From: Liolophura sinensis
Lineage: Eukaryota; Mollusca; Polyplacophora; Chitonida; Chitonidae
Length of the DNA: 64,000 bases
Assembly (NCBI RefSeq): GCF_032854445.1
Contig: NC_088303.1
Location: 19,973,501 to 20,037,500 of the forward strand
Direction: 5' to 3'
Below, one piece after another: positions 1 to 13,100 of the stretch. Below the pieces are notes generated by a model. The model was not told the origin of the DNA. It was given only the letters and a program-made list of their open reading frames with translations, and made no database searches. Position 1 is the first letter of the stretch; every line of letters starts with the position of its first letter. The position numbers were made by a program, and so were the translations under genes.

Positions 1-288
1 ACTAAACATCAAATACTTCTGACAGTTACAGAACAAACCTTCTAAAAATTTTCGAAGCATTTGTATATCTATGCAGCTTTATGATACTAAGACATTTACG
101 AATTCTATTTTTGTAGATGACCCGGAAAAATCTGAAGCCAAGACTTTTGGCAATCGTAAGTTTTATTGCCTGATATGTTATCCGGCGCACTAGGGTTTCC
201 TCCAAAATGCAATACTTCCTGACACTTGTGATCTCAATGCAAAATCCTCCAAAACGGCCTGTCATTTAAATGAATTCTTTTATTATTT

Positions 289-595
289 AGAGTGAGTGAG
301 TGCTTGGGTTTAACGTCGTACTTAACAATTTTTCAGTCATATTAAAGGACACCGCTCTTTTATCTAGAGCTGCTTCACTCTGACGAGTTACCGAAGGCAA
401 GTAAGCTGCCTCGCCCACCATGACACTGATACGGATCAACCGGTCGGTGCACTATCCCCTTAATGCCTTACGCCAAGCGAGGTGGTTACAACTTCCTCTT
501 TTAAGGTCGTAAGTGTGACCCGATCCAGGATTGACCCTGGATCTACCCTCACCGAAGCAGACACTTTATCAAATGAGATAGCGGGGCCGGTGTTA
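289..595 (+). mobile_element. SINE-A copy
   Basis: It starts agtgagtgagtgcttgggtt and contains the family core (taacgtcgta, caatttttcagtcata, ctgcttcact, aaggcaagtaag, tatccccttaatgc), then a tRNA-like B-box region (ggattgaccctggatct), ending in gcggggccggtg. A short internal deletion removes the piece holding gacgacgaaggaatc. Confidence 0.8.
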
Positions 596-1252
596 TTAAA
601 GAATTATAGTGAACAGTGACATTTGTGAATTCCGTTAAATACTGGTTTATACATGGGAATCTTACACATGTAAAATTATTGCAAGATTTAGTATATCGAG
701 ATGTGTTATGTGCATGATAATGGCGTGAAGTCTTATGTCTGAGTGATGTTTGAATGTATTCTACTATAGCATCAGATTCTTTTTATATAACAAGACATAA
801 TTCATTTAATTTAACATGAAGATTCCATTAGGCTAACAGAATATTCTGTTGAATATAACACTATATGTTATAATAACAGAATACATTCCAGCATCACTCA
901 GGCAACATACTTTCAGTTAAAATAATCAGATTAATTCTTTGCGTATAGTATTACTCGATAAAAAACTAAAACTGAAAAATAATCAGTTTGAACAACAGTT
1001 TTAAGACATTGCTAATCTTCCCAAATTCTTTAGTTTATTTCTGTATGATTTTTAAAGACAAAGTAATAAGTCAGTATTTTTAAACAATAAGCAGTGAAGC
1101 ATTTGAATTCTGTCAAATACTTTTCTTGGCAACGAACAAGTCTTGAAAGTGTAAAAGCTGATTAATCGTGCAATCATTAAATCAACCACCCTATTCACAA
1201 GCCTCTGTGATATCTGACTGCAATCTACTATTCTGTCCCTGTAATGTTCCCA
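596..1252. other. Non-coding, AT-rich
   Basis: No open frame or repeat of note. A short palindromic patch (aacagaatattctgttg, near 837) is seen. Confidence 0.6.
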
Positions 1253-1533
1253 GGTGTGTACGATGTTGGGCTTTACTTCGACGGTCCATCTTGGAGCCTA
1301 TATGGATCGTATACATTTTCTAATCCCCGAGAGAAGGCAAAGCATCTGCTAATCCAGGTCTGTACAGAGTCTATCCTGAATACAATGAATTCAAAGACGA
1401 TTGTGATATCGGCTTTGCTCTTATCAGAGATGGTTATAAACCATCGAAAGAAAATATACAAATATCACTTAGCACGCCAAATAAACAGTCCTACTCAAAG
1501 ACAGTAGTATTCAGTCTAGTAAAAAGAAATTAA
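1253..1533 (+). pseudogene. Exon-like coding fragment split between two frames
   Basis: An acceptor-like site (ccctgtaatgttcccag) precedes 1253. One frame reads GVYDVGLYFDGPSWSLYG and on to about 1335. The continuation that looks most like protein lies in another frame, from 1324: it includes GLYRVYPEYNEF and CDIGFALIRDGYKPSKENIQ and ends at TAA 1531-1533. An in-frame TAA at 1321 stops the second frame from extending upstream, so the two halves do not form one exon without a frameshift. It could be a decayed last exon of an upstream gene, or an exon with a misread base. I do not recognise the domain. Its possible donors do not fit the phase needed by the exon at 3964, so I do not join it to the main gene. 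Confidence 0.35.
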
Positions 1534-2519
1534 ATGTCAGGTGTTAACTATTTTCAGATTGTTTGCAATGCATTTAGCCATGATATTGCTGGAATATAGC
1601 CGAAGTGGCGATCAGCCATAATCATTCATATATTGCTTACAATATATTTTCTAATTTTCTTTCCGTTCGTTTGTTTGTACAGAATTGTTTATGATGTAAG
1701 GTAGCCACAATATTAGCAGTGAACATTATCCCCACGAGCCTCCTAGCCTTTAAGTGATCATCTGTTTTACTTATGTTTTCTGACCTATTTTCTTGGAAAC
1801 CTTTGTATACCTTATTGGCCGTTCCCAACATCAGACTTGTTCTCACATGTGTCTAGGTGGATAATTTGTTACGGACCAATAGCCTCAGAACCTGGTATAG
1901 GAGATCCTTGATCACTTCAACTTGGTAGGTAGAATCCCATTATTCTGATCCGTGTTAGAAAGCATGGATTTAAAAAGTCACATGCTTTGATTAAATGTCT
2001 ATCACTGCAAAAAAGCTATGTTTTTGTTTATACTTTTTATGATGTTCTCTCTGTTGGTATGTTGTTTGGATGTTGTTGTGGTGATAACACTGTCTTCACA
2101 TTATCGTTTCTTAACTGTATCAGCAATGCTGTTACATTGGAAGTGTAATGGACAGGACGGTTTCCATGTTAAGTCACGGTATAGAACTAAAGGGATAAAT
2201 GTTGAGTTCAATTTTTTTACGTTGGAAGCGTGAGATTATGGAAGGATATGTGGTAATGCTGACAAAAAGCTTTTTTTAGATAATGGTATGATGAGACTAT
2301 TTATTTATTTATTTGATTGGTGTTTTACGCTGTAACTCAAGAAGGTTTCGCGTATACCCCAGGCGGTGAAGAATTATGGTGGGAGGACCACGCACGACCG
2401 GAGAGGAAACGAGAGTGAGAATATAGAAGGAGATGTCCTAATGTTGACACCACAGTTTTCACCCTGGGTGGGTCAGGCACTAGATGACGTGTAAATGCTG
2501 ACGCAACAGATTGTATACT
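1534..2519. other. Non-coding with a SINE fragment
   Basis: Apart from the SINE-B piece at 2299-2430, nothing clear. The stretch at 1575-1625 (gatattgctggaatatagcc) looks like an old SINE relic. The open frames here lack splice sites and domains. Confidence 0.5.
2299..2430 (-). mobile_element. SINE-B fragment, reverse orientation
   Basis: It starts tttatttatttatttgattg, then gtgttttacgctgtaactca and attatggtgggagga, the reverse of the family 3' end. Truncated after cacgaccggagagg. Confidence 0.7.
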
Positions 2520-3900
2520 GGTCTGACGCAGCTGTTTCTATGTTGTAGGAAAAAATGGTCTAAACGCAACTGTTTTATGTGTTGCATGAGAAAATGACCT
2601 GATGCAGCAGTTTCTGTGTGTTGTAGGAGAAAATGGTCTAAACGCAACTGTTTTTATGTGTTGCATGTAAAAATGATCTGACACAGCAGTGTCTATGTGT
2701 TGTAAGAGAAAATGGTCTGACGCAGCAGTTTCTGTGTGTTGTAGGAGAAAATGGTCTGACGCAATGGTTTCTGTGTGTTGCAGGTGAAAATGATCTGACA
2801 CAGCAGTGTCTATGTGTTGTAGGAGAAAATGGTCTGACGCAATGGTTTCTATGTGTTGTACGAGAAAATGATCTGACGCAGCAGCTTCTATGTGCTGCAG
2901 GAGAAAATGGTCTGACGCAGCAGTTTCTATGTATTGATGGGGAAAATGGTTTGCCGCAGCAGTTTTTATGCATTATAGGAGAAAATGGTCTGACGCAGCA
3001 GTTTCTGTGTTTTGTAGGAGAAAATGGTATTCCACAGCGGTTTCTATGTGTTGTAGGAGAAAATGACCTGACACAGCAGTTTCTATGTGTTGTAAGAGAA
3101 AATGGTCTGCCGCAGCGGTTTATACGTGTTGTAGGAGAAAATGACCTGACGCAGCAGTTTCTATGAGTTGCCCGAGAAAATGGTCTGACGCAATGGTTTC
3201 TATGTATTGTAGGAAAAAAGGATCTGACGCAGCAGTTTCTATGTGTTGCATGAGAAAATGGACTGACACAGGGGTTTCTATGTATTGATGGGGAAAATGG
3301 TTTGACGAAGCGGTTTCTATGTATTTTAGGAGAAAATGGTCTGACGCAGCAGTTTCTATGTGTTGTAGAAAAAAATGGTCTGACGCAGCAGTTTCTGTGT
3401 GTTGTAGAAAAAAATGGTCTGACGCAGGGGTTTCTGTGTGTTGCAGGACAAAAAGGTTTGACGCAGGAGTGTCTATGTATTGCTGGAGAAAATGACCTGA
3501 CGCAATGGTTTCTATGTATTGTTGGAGTGAGTGAGTGAGTGCTTGGGGTTTAACGTCGTACTCAACAATTTTTCAGTCATATGACGACAAAGGAATCCTT
3601 AGGGTGAATGTACGTGTAATGTGCCTCCTTGTTGCAGGACGGATTTCCACCGCTCTTTTATTTAGTGCTGCTTCACTGAGACGACTTACCGAAGGCAAGT
3701 AAGCCGCCCCGCCCGAGCCATTATACTGATACGGGTCAACCAGTCGTTGCACTATCCCCTTCATGCTGAACGCCAAGCGAGGAAGTTACAACTCCCTCTT
3801 TTAAAGTCTTCGGTGTGACTCGATCAAGGATTGATCCTGGATCTACCGGTTCCGATGTATTGTTGGAGAAAATGGTCTGATGCAACAGTTTCTATGATGT
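2520..3900. repeat. 39-bp minisatellite, about 25-26 units, split by a SINE
   Basis: The unit is tttctatgtgttgtaggaga then aaatggtctgacgcagcag, with frequent substitutions. The SINE-A at 3528-3854 interrupts it; a unit and a half follow. The length is a multiple of three, so long open frames arise on both strands (13-residue repeats); they have no other sign of coding. Confidence 0.92.
3528..3854 (+). mobile_element. SINE-A copy inserted into a minisatellite, with target-site duplication
   Basis: The full family core is present, ending with gattgatcctggatctaccg. It is flanked by a perfect 14-bp direct repeat, atgtattgttggag, at 3514-3527 and 3855-3868. The repeat is part of the 39-bp minisatellite unit, so the SINE landed in an existing array. 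Confidence 0.9.
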
Positions 3901-3963
3901 AGGAGGCAGAGTCTTAGGGTATAGAATGGAAGTGACTGGCAGCTTACTTGCTATATTTTGCAG

Positions 3964-4112
3964 GAGTAAAGCGGTCGAGTTCGAGGTATACTACGACTTC
4001 TCTGACCAGCCTGACACAGAAACTCTGTCCGTGAAAGAAACCCTGACAGATGTGTTTGTGCATTTGTCTGACAGAGGGATGATAAGTGGTAGCTGGACAT
4101 TGCGTATTACAG
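3964..4112 (+). CDS. Probable exon 1 in view: unassigned beta-rich segment
   Basis: The acceptor is ttgctatattttgcag before 3964 and the donor is acag|gtaaac after 4112. The 149-bp exon enters in phase 2 and leaves in phase 1, which fits the LDLa exon at 5442 (the joined codon gives Ala before CGKHKREC). The peptide contains [17 protein letters not shown] and ends [11 protein letters not shown]. The ending resembles the last strand of a jelly-roll domain such as a P-domain, but the match is too short to name. No upstream partner exon was found within the window. It lies just 3' of a minisatellite and a SINE. Confidence 0.5.
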
Positions 4113-7100
4113 GTAAACTTGGATGATGTACGTTAACTCTGTTCAGAAAATCGAAAAGTACTTTCCTTCAAATAAGGCTTAGGACACGCTGTTATTCTGT
4201 TACTTTTAAACATGTCTGAATGTTCCCAACATTAACGTGAAGACAGGTGCTATGATACCGTTCTGGATTAACAAATGAGAGAGACCGTTCTTGATTAACA
4301 AATGAGGAAAACCGTTCTGGATTAACAAATGAGGGATACCTTCCTAAATTAGCAAATAAATGATACCTTTCATATAAATTTGAACGAGAATGATACGACT
4401 GACACGTGATCATTTTCGTATCTAGTATCATTCAAATCTCGCTCAAAGGTTTCATTTCGCCCTACATGAATTTTATGCCATGAACAATACCATTGAGTTA
4501 TTTCTGACCTGTGTTAATGGGATTGTTTTACACTTGAAGGAAGCGACATTTCAGAACGTGCATCACGTGTTAAGAGACAGGCGGATCAGCGTAAGTACAA
4601 CTCAGATGTTTAAAAGTGAAGAAATCCTTTTGTCTGTGAGGAAATCATGGACAAAACTATTTAAGACCATATTTGCAAATAATTTTTCCCACCTCTTCTT
4701 GTGAAGATTGAGCCACTTTCATGTTTTCATGTAGGTGATATAAAACTGGTTATTCTCCTCGTGTAGAACAGAAGGGGTTTAATCCATGGCAACTAAAATG
4801 AGTCATTTTCTGAAACAAAAGCTTTCATGTTTACATATAAACATATCCCCGCCTGTGACTGTGAGATGTGAGGATGTGTGAGTTCGATATGAGGTGTGAC
4901 GATCAGGTGTGAGGATGTGTGAGTTCGATATGAGGTGTGACGATCAGGTGTGAGGATGTGTGAGTGCGGTATGACGTGTGACGATGAGGTGGGAGGATGT
5001 GTGAGTGCGGTATGACGTGTGACGATCAGGTGTGAGGATGTGTGAGTTCGATATGACGTGTGACGATCAGGTGTGAGGATGTGTGAGTTCGATATGAGGT
5101 GTGACGATCAGGTGTGAGGATGTGTGAGTGCGGTATGACGTGTGACGATGACGTGTGAGGATGTGTGAGTGCGGTATGAGGTGTAATGATCAGGTATGAG
5201 GATGTGTGAGTGCGGTATGAGGTGTTACGATGAGGTGTGAGGATGTGTGAGTGCGATATAACGTGTGACGATGAGGAGCGCGGGCGGTAGGACCTGTGAG
5301 GATGCCGTGTGAGTATAATGTGAGTATGACGCATGACGATGGAATGTCAGGATGTTGCGAGGTGTGAGGATGGGTTTTGAATATAGGTTTTGAAGATCCG
5401 TAATAGTCGTTTGGTCCTATTTTTGTTCTTGTGTAAAACAGCTTGTGGAAAACACAAACGAGAGTGCGATGACGGAGCTTGTGTCTACGACGGGTGGTGG
5501 TGCAATGGGGTAGCGGAATGTATGGATGGTAGCGACGAGCGGAACTGTATGCAGACGAATCGATTCCCCTCTGTCACCACCCAGGCCTATGGACCAGGCA
5601 AACCTGTGAGTGACAAAGGGGATACTCTTCAAGGCGAGTTTGTACACATGTACACATCAACTCCTTACGCATCTATACCTAAATCCACCGATTTCCCAGG
5701 TAAGTTTGGTTTGATTGGAAATAAGGTATTACGATGTAGGCATCTAAATATAAAATAATAAAAGTGATTTTTTCTCTTCGTGCGAAATATATGTTTTCTG
5801 TGGTTTAATATGTGACGTGTTTTTAATTCATTTTTTAACGTTGTGTTGATTGTTTCAGATTTCTCCTGTAGAGAGGGAACATTTCAGTGTTCGAACAAAG
5901 CCTGCATCTCCCTAGATTGGGTCTGTGACAACATCACTGATTGCACAGACCGTAGCGATGAGGAGGAGAAGGCTTGTCAAAGTCGTCGCCAAACGAACAG
6001 TCTTTACAGTAATATAACTGGTATAAGTATTTTATGTATTTTAGTGATCAAAATAGAGTCTTCGATGGCTCATTCCATTGATTCCTCTCCGGCCGTACGT
6101 GGGAAGGTCTGCCAGCAACCTGCGGATGGTCGTGGGTTTCCCCCGGGCTCCGCCCGGTTTCCACCCACCATAATGCTGGCCGCCGTCGTATAAGTGAAAT
6201 ATTCTTGAGTACGGCGTAAAACACCAATCAAAAAAAAAAAAAAAAAAAAAAAATCATTCCATTGAAACGTTGTCCTAAATGCCATAGGCTCGAACTGAGT
6301 TCTCGCTGGGTAGGCTGGGCGCTAGAATTCAAGAGTTTTGCCTCGTACACATTGACATGACCGGTTATCTGAAAAATATACACGGTAAATACTTGAGTAC
6401 AGCATGAATAATACAACCAAATACATTTGTAAATAGTATGTTACTTGGTATTTAACGTCGATACGAGATTTTATACTGATATGTATATGACGAGATTTGA
6501 GGAATCTTAAGTGCCCGCTGTAAACCACCGCCCTTCACCAGGTACATGACAAATCTCCTGATTTAAAACCCCAGCAGATCACCCATAGCTGAATCCCTCC
6601 AACAGAGGGCGTGTCAAAGCGATCTAGCGCTTTAACCATCTGAGCCAGCGAGGGATTCTTCAAAAATATTATTAAGAATTGCAATCTGTGCTGTCAAAAA
6701 ATGTAGTGCTCTCAGTGTATGTGTTTTCAGTGCCCATGCGCACATTGAGCGACAAACGTCCGTTAGGAAGTCTGTTCCATTGTGTGTATGTCTCTAACTA
6801 TACTCTATCATGTATGATTATTGGGGTTTTGGTGAAAAAAAAAACCACAACAACTACGAAGAAAAACATAACAAATATTGCATTTTTCTTTCCAGACATA
6901 CGGATGCGCAGTAACACTAGTTCATTTGGCGGACTTGTTGAGGTTCTGAATGATGGAGAATGGGGTGGTATTTGTGACGACTTTTGGGGTGAAGACGAAG
7001 CTACAGTGGTGTGCAGGATGTTTCATCCAGGGTAAAATACAACCGCTTAACTTCTCCGAATTGTCTGATTTTCTCATTCGTACCAGTTGTATGTGATCGT

Positions 7101-10100
7101 CATATCGGCAAATATTTCAGGCAGTTTAAATAGATATTATATGTATGGATTATATTCGTTGTTACAAGGCTGTAATAAGAAAGACGGACAGCTCTGAAAT
7201 GCAATCTCAGGGTAAGCCGGCCTTAGGGTAAGTGATAAAGCAAGATTATCCCTCAAAATGTATTAGCATTTAAATCTCTCAAATACAATGGCACAAATTT
7301 ACAGTCACATACAAACAACACAGGGATAAATACGTCCACATTTCCTCCGGAAAGACCTGTGTTCAAAACACTATTGAAAATTCTAGTACTATAGTAGGCT
7401 ACCTCACACAGGCTGTTGTATCACTGCTTGTAGCTGTGAGAATCACTCGAGCACCAAGAGACACGCAGCTCTCCCATGAGCGCAGTTCGGTGGTAAGTCA
7501 TCAGCTGCGCTTGACCTCAGACTTTAACTGCACTGGACTGAAAGATTGCTTATCGGTCCCTTTATATAACTACAGAAGCTAATTTTTTTAAAAGAAAAAC
7601 AATTACCTGGTCTTTTTTAAACATCAACAAGTCTTTTTTATTATGTAAACATACCATTCGAGTTAAAGTGTAGAGTCGTCTGGTTTCGCACCAAGGCCTC
7701 ATGAACAGTAAGAGAGGGAGAATGTACAAATGCTCTGTACAAGGTCGGATTTGAACTAGCATCTGGTGTGTCCTGGTGACTCGAAGGCATGCTGGATTCG
7801 ATTCTGGATACGATCCGCAAACACACATTGTGAAGAGTCACAGGATCTACAAAAATGCAATAATGTGACTGGGGAATATGTATATATCCCTGTAGTGGCA
7901 TAGCAGTACTAGATCAGGTTTAATAATGACTTTTAATGTGCATTCATTTCAAATGATCTTTCTGCATTGAGTAACGATATGCGAATAGTGACTGTACCAT
8001 TCATGACATGAATGTTTAGGAATAGTAATTAAACAATTAGTTGTACACTGTAGAACTTCTCTAACGATATGTGACACTATCATCTATGAGCAATATCTAT
8101 GTGTATTATAAGCTTGCATGTCTTAGTGTAGTTTTGATATTCCACATGTACTTTATTTGCAAAATTAACAAAATGTTGCGGAAATGTTAGTTATTTTCTG
8201 CTAAAAATACGTGGTCAGTGTTCTTAAATTTAACATATGTATCTGCGTGCATGCAGAAATATTCTTGCTATGACGAATGTATCTTTTTCACATTTTCAGT
8301 CTAACTGAAGGGTTTGCATAATTTACATGTGTAAATTAAGTTTTCAGATATTAATCGTTCTGATTTTGATTATACGATTTTTGTTTTGACCAGGCTGAGG
8401 GGTTATCCTCGTAAAAGAGCTCACTATGGCATCGGAAGGGGTCGCTTTTGGTTGGACGGTTTGCATTGTACAGGACGAGAGGACAGCTTGCTACAGTGCC
8501 CGGGTAACCCCCTGGGCAGAGTGGATTGTGAGCCTCAGGAGGCAGCGGGTGTGATCTGCTCTCCACGCATAGGTCAGTTCCGGCTGATTTTCTGTAAATA
8601 AGAATAAGACAATACAACAGCGTTGTCATTGATGACACATTCCTTTTACATTTCATCTCATTTGAAAAATTTGTTTGAAGTTTAAAGGAATATAAACCTA
8701 TTGACGAAAATATTATTACTAGGCGTATACGTATATTTTGGGAAAATATGGTACCACTCAGAATCTAGATTGACAAACATTTTAATATGCCGACTTCGAA
8801 ATGGCTGCAGTAATCTCAATGGCGATCTATCTGACAGCTTTTTTGATTCTCCAAAATGTGCTTGTGGCCACAAGTATGAAAATGCTGAACATAACCTGTT
8901 AAAATGTCATCTGTATGATGCACAGAGGGTAAAACTAATCGATGGTGTTACGGCGTCGGATTATACTGGTGTTATTACGCCTGTTACGTTACTTTCAGGG
9001 GACAACACTTTTCCGGCAAAATCTAATGAAGTAATTATGCAGTATGTGGGTTGCTTTATTAATGAGAGCCGGAGATTTAATTAAGCAGTGTGTATTTATA
9101 TCACAGGTCTCAGGCTTTACTCCAAGAGACAAAAACATCTGTAATCCTATTTGCATATTTAGCTGTATAATTTTAGGAAATTTTCCAAAATATTGTTCTT
9201 AGATATCTGTCAATTTTCCTATTTATCCAAGCACATGTCTATATTGTATCGTCCATTTTGAACTGTTGATATGTAGCCCATTCAGCACTGCACGTTCCCA
9301 CCAAAAGCACTTTCTCTTGCACATGTAATTCGCTAGTCTGATTACATTGTATATATATATACACACACACATACAGTTATTTATCTGTCAAATTGTTGTT
9401 TTCACGAAATGGGTCACAGTATAAGTCACGGCTTAATGTGGTCCCAAAGATTACAAAATAAAGACTATATAAAAAAATATTTTGGGAAAACAACACGTAC
9501 ATTACATTTCTAGCTAATGTACGTTTGGCCGATTTCCGATCTTCAGTTTGCGGTTTTGCTTGTGATAACAAGTTATCAGTACCCTTATAGTTGATTGTCC
9601 TTACGTATTAGAGAATTCCACTCTCATGACTTCATGGTCATGTTACACATTTACTCGGATTGTAAATTGCGCCCTAAGCGACCTCCGGGCCTCGCCAAAC
9701 ACGGAAGGTCACGGAAGGTCGAGGAACACACGAAGGTTGCGAAATGCGGGGTTTCGTGTGTTCCGCAGGAGGCATGGAGTGGAGGTCGCGGCGGTCGAGG
9801 TTTCACGTGTTCCGTCGGGGGCGCAAAGGTCGGGATGGGCGCATCGCGACGATCTCTGTCAAAAATGGACTATACAGACCACCCTATTTTTTTTTCATTT
9901 TATAGCGGAAAGTTTTCAGACCAAAGTCCAGTTACAACAACTTCCCTTTTCCTTGTAAATTCTATATGTACAGCGTTATGTACCGCACTATTTACAAGGG
10001 CTATGTTGAACACATACTACAAGAAGCGTCACATGGCTACTATAACAAGACAAGTTTGACCTTTGATATCTGTGCGATGCACGTGGGAGAATTTAGAATT

Positions 10101-13100
10101 AACCGCACCACTGATGTCCTTGGTAGTCAGCATTCACCAATAAAACTGTGTCAGGTCATCGTTAGAATCATTTTCAACCTACTTTAGATAAGCAGAATAC
10201 GTGTGCATCAATAAACACAAAATTTGCAACAGTGATTTCGAATTTCTGACATCACTTCCTGTCGCAACCCGAGGGACCTCGGCGTTGTTCAAGATTTCTG
10301 TACAAAATTGCTACTTGCGGCAGTGATGTAAAGCGAGCGTAGGAAGGGACGCATGTTTCGCAAGAAGTATAATGGCAAGCGTCAACAAAAGATAAACCGG
10401 AACTGCTTGCTTTTAAATTTTTTGTCTCATCTGACATGAAACTTTGCAGAGCCTCCCACAGCCGCCAGTTAACGCCGACCCAACCTTCTCTCCAGTCTGG
10501 TGTACAGTTTTAGGTTATATGCTCCAGCCTGTCAATCAGAACAGGTATATCCAAATTAAGACTGTCTGGAAAGCATTACCAGATTCTGGAGAACGTTCAG
10601 CTAGGTAAAATAAAAGCACAACCTTTTGGTTAATCATATAGTCGTCTTGGTTTGTTTTGATGTCGATACAGAAAGCATTCGTCTTGTGGGAGGAGCTGGA
10701 CCGTACCAAGGGCGTGTGGAACTCCTAGTAAATGGAACTTGGGGGTCGATTTGTGGCACAGATGACGCATGGACAAAACAAGCAGGCCAAGTTGTATGCA
10801 GGATGTTAAACTTTAGGTAGGTATTAGTGCAGTGCAGTACCAGGATTATAGGTATTATCCGCCTTGAGTTGAGTGTGGGTCAACTGATCTAACGATGCAC
10901 TGACGTACAGAGCAGGACTGGGTCACACTGACTAGTAGTACTAAACCGTAGATCCAACGGATCTGTGACTATCGGCTGCCAAACATTAGGTTGGCGTTGT
11001 TAGGTTTTTAGGACCTACGTTCAATGTGGTGAAGACGAATGTGGTGTAACGTAGTGGATGAAATGATGTTTTTTGAGCGAGAACAAACCTTAGATACTGA
11101 ACCTAGTTTCCTTAAGTTTTACAATGAGTATAATTCTCTTGTAAGTAAATATGTACACCCAGAGAGTAAATATCAGCGCCCAGAGACTGAGGCGCTCTGC
11201 TTGATTATTGTGCCTGATTCCGCTTAACACGGACATAATGGCTTATGACTCGATGAATAGATTCTTCAGATTGTTTCCCTATTCTAAATGATATATTTTT
11301 ATTTATTTCATTTAGCATTTAATTCTTCGCTGCACTGGAGTTTATGATTACCCAACATTCCCCTCAAAAAAGTGGCTGCTACCGGATATCCGGTTGTTCT
11401 GCCAAAGTCCAGTGTAGTGTAGCTAGCATGATTCACAGTCGTAATGTTCAGTGTTGCGACTGCGCGTTTCAGATGCTCGTCTTGAAATCACTCAACTAGC
11501 AAAGTGTTGCTATAATTCCCGCCCCGGGAGAGAATTTTTAGGGTTTCCCTCGTCCACTACTCTCGGGACGGTGGAGGTGGCCTTACATAACATCATGGAG
11601 ATTACTTATCTTCTATTAATGTACCTTATACCGTTTCACCTCACATTGTTGGTTAAAAAATTTGCTCCACATTGTGGAGCCTTCATCAGTTGAAGACAAA
11701 AGACCGCGTTTTTAGTACTCCGCCTATGTATAGTGTTAAGCACCTATACATCTATCAAACGTAAAGAAAATCTATTCAAGTACAACAAATAGCTCACTCG
11801 AATCGAAGAAACCGCTATTCCATTGCAAAAAAAAAACATCACCAACTGGCGGCCTAAATAGGCAAAATACTTAATTTTTTACAGCGTTAGTAAATCAGTT
11901 AGTCCACACAGCGGTGCAACTGGGCATCACTTCTATTGATAAGTTCTGTTAGAAGATATTTAGGACCGATAATACAAGGAAAAGCATTTCTGTATTTTTA
12001 AGCAAGTGGATGCCAATGGCAGTGGATAATGGCCTCTGCAGTACCATACATAGTATAATGTTGAATATAGGTTGCTATTACTTGCCAAATTGCCATACTA
12101 TAGGCGTGTTAACAAAGAGGATAAAATCTTTTTCATACGATTTGAATGACTTTGAATGTCATTTGAATCACATGTTAAGACTTTGTTAACTTCTATATTA
12201 ACCTTAATTGCCCTGCATAATTGCGGCTTTATCCAGAGGGTAAAACTCTCAAACTCATACCTATATTAATGACAGTTTACTTCCGTTGTAGTGGTCCAGC
12301 TTTCGCTATGCGTGGTGCAGAGACACGTGACCATTTCGGAGAGGGCGTTGATCGATTATGGATTGAGAAGATGGAATGTGTAGGTGACGAGGAGAGCTTG
12401 GAAGACTGTCCATATTCGTCGGCAGGTGACATGGGTGTTGTAGGCGACGTCACTGGCTCTTGTCTTGGTCAAAATGGTCATGCTGGTCTCAGCTGTGGTG
12501 TGTTGGGTAAGAGCGTCTAATACAGTTCTTGTCAATGTAAAACAGGTTTACAGTTAACTCTATAGACTTCTCGCTCCACAACAATTATTTTTTTAATGAC
12601 AATTCATGCTTTGGTCACAAAACTGCGAGTGCAACCTGTGGCACTTTCGTGCAACCTCAACACTGTAATACATCTTGCACGAGTATACAACCTCTGGTTC
12701 TGTCTTTCACTTATACTATCTATGGCACTGTCATGCAAACTCTGGCACTTCCATATAATTTCTGGAAACATGAAATATAAGCATCATGTCCGATATTCGT
12801 ATACTATTCGTAGTCCGTAAAGGGCGTTCCAAATCGATAAATGAAAGATCCATTTCCAAAACAACGTTTAACACTAGCTCCCAAAGACAAAGGTATGTAA
12901 GAAATTATACAAATAGGAAATACAACCGGTAACACACAAGAGAGAAGCGGTCATCGGTTTTCAATGATGCCGGGCAGTTAGTGGATATTCCAGGCATGAA
13001 TAATATGGATATTCCAGGCAAAAACCTGCGTACTAATCCACCTGTGGGACAGGCCTTAAAACTGACACTTACAGGCATCCTGTGGCACCGTTGTACAAAC

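Noticed and set aside
1244-1507. 87-codon frame taken as a complete exon
   Set aside because: Its second half is out of frame with the more protein-like reading (1324-1533).
2520-5380. CRISPR-like arrays of regular direct repeats
   Set aside because: Units are contiguous without unique spacers, and the DNA is eukaryotic; these are minisatellites.
9595-10059. 154-codon frame
   Set aside because: GC-rich, overlapping frames equally open, no domain and no splice sites that fit the gene's phases.
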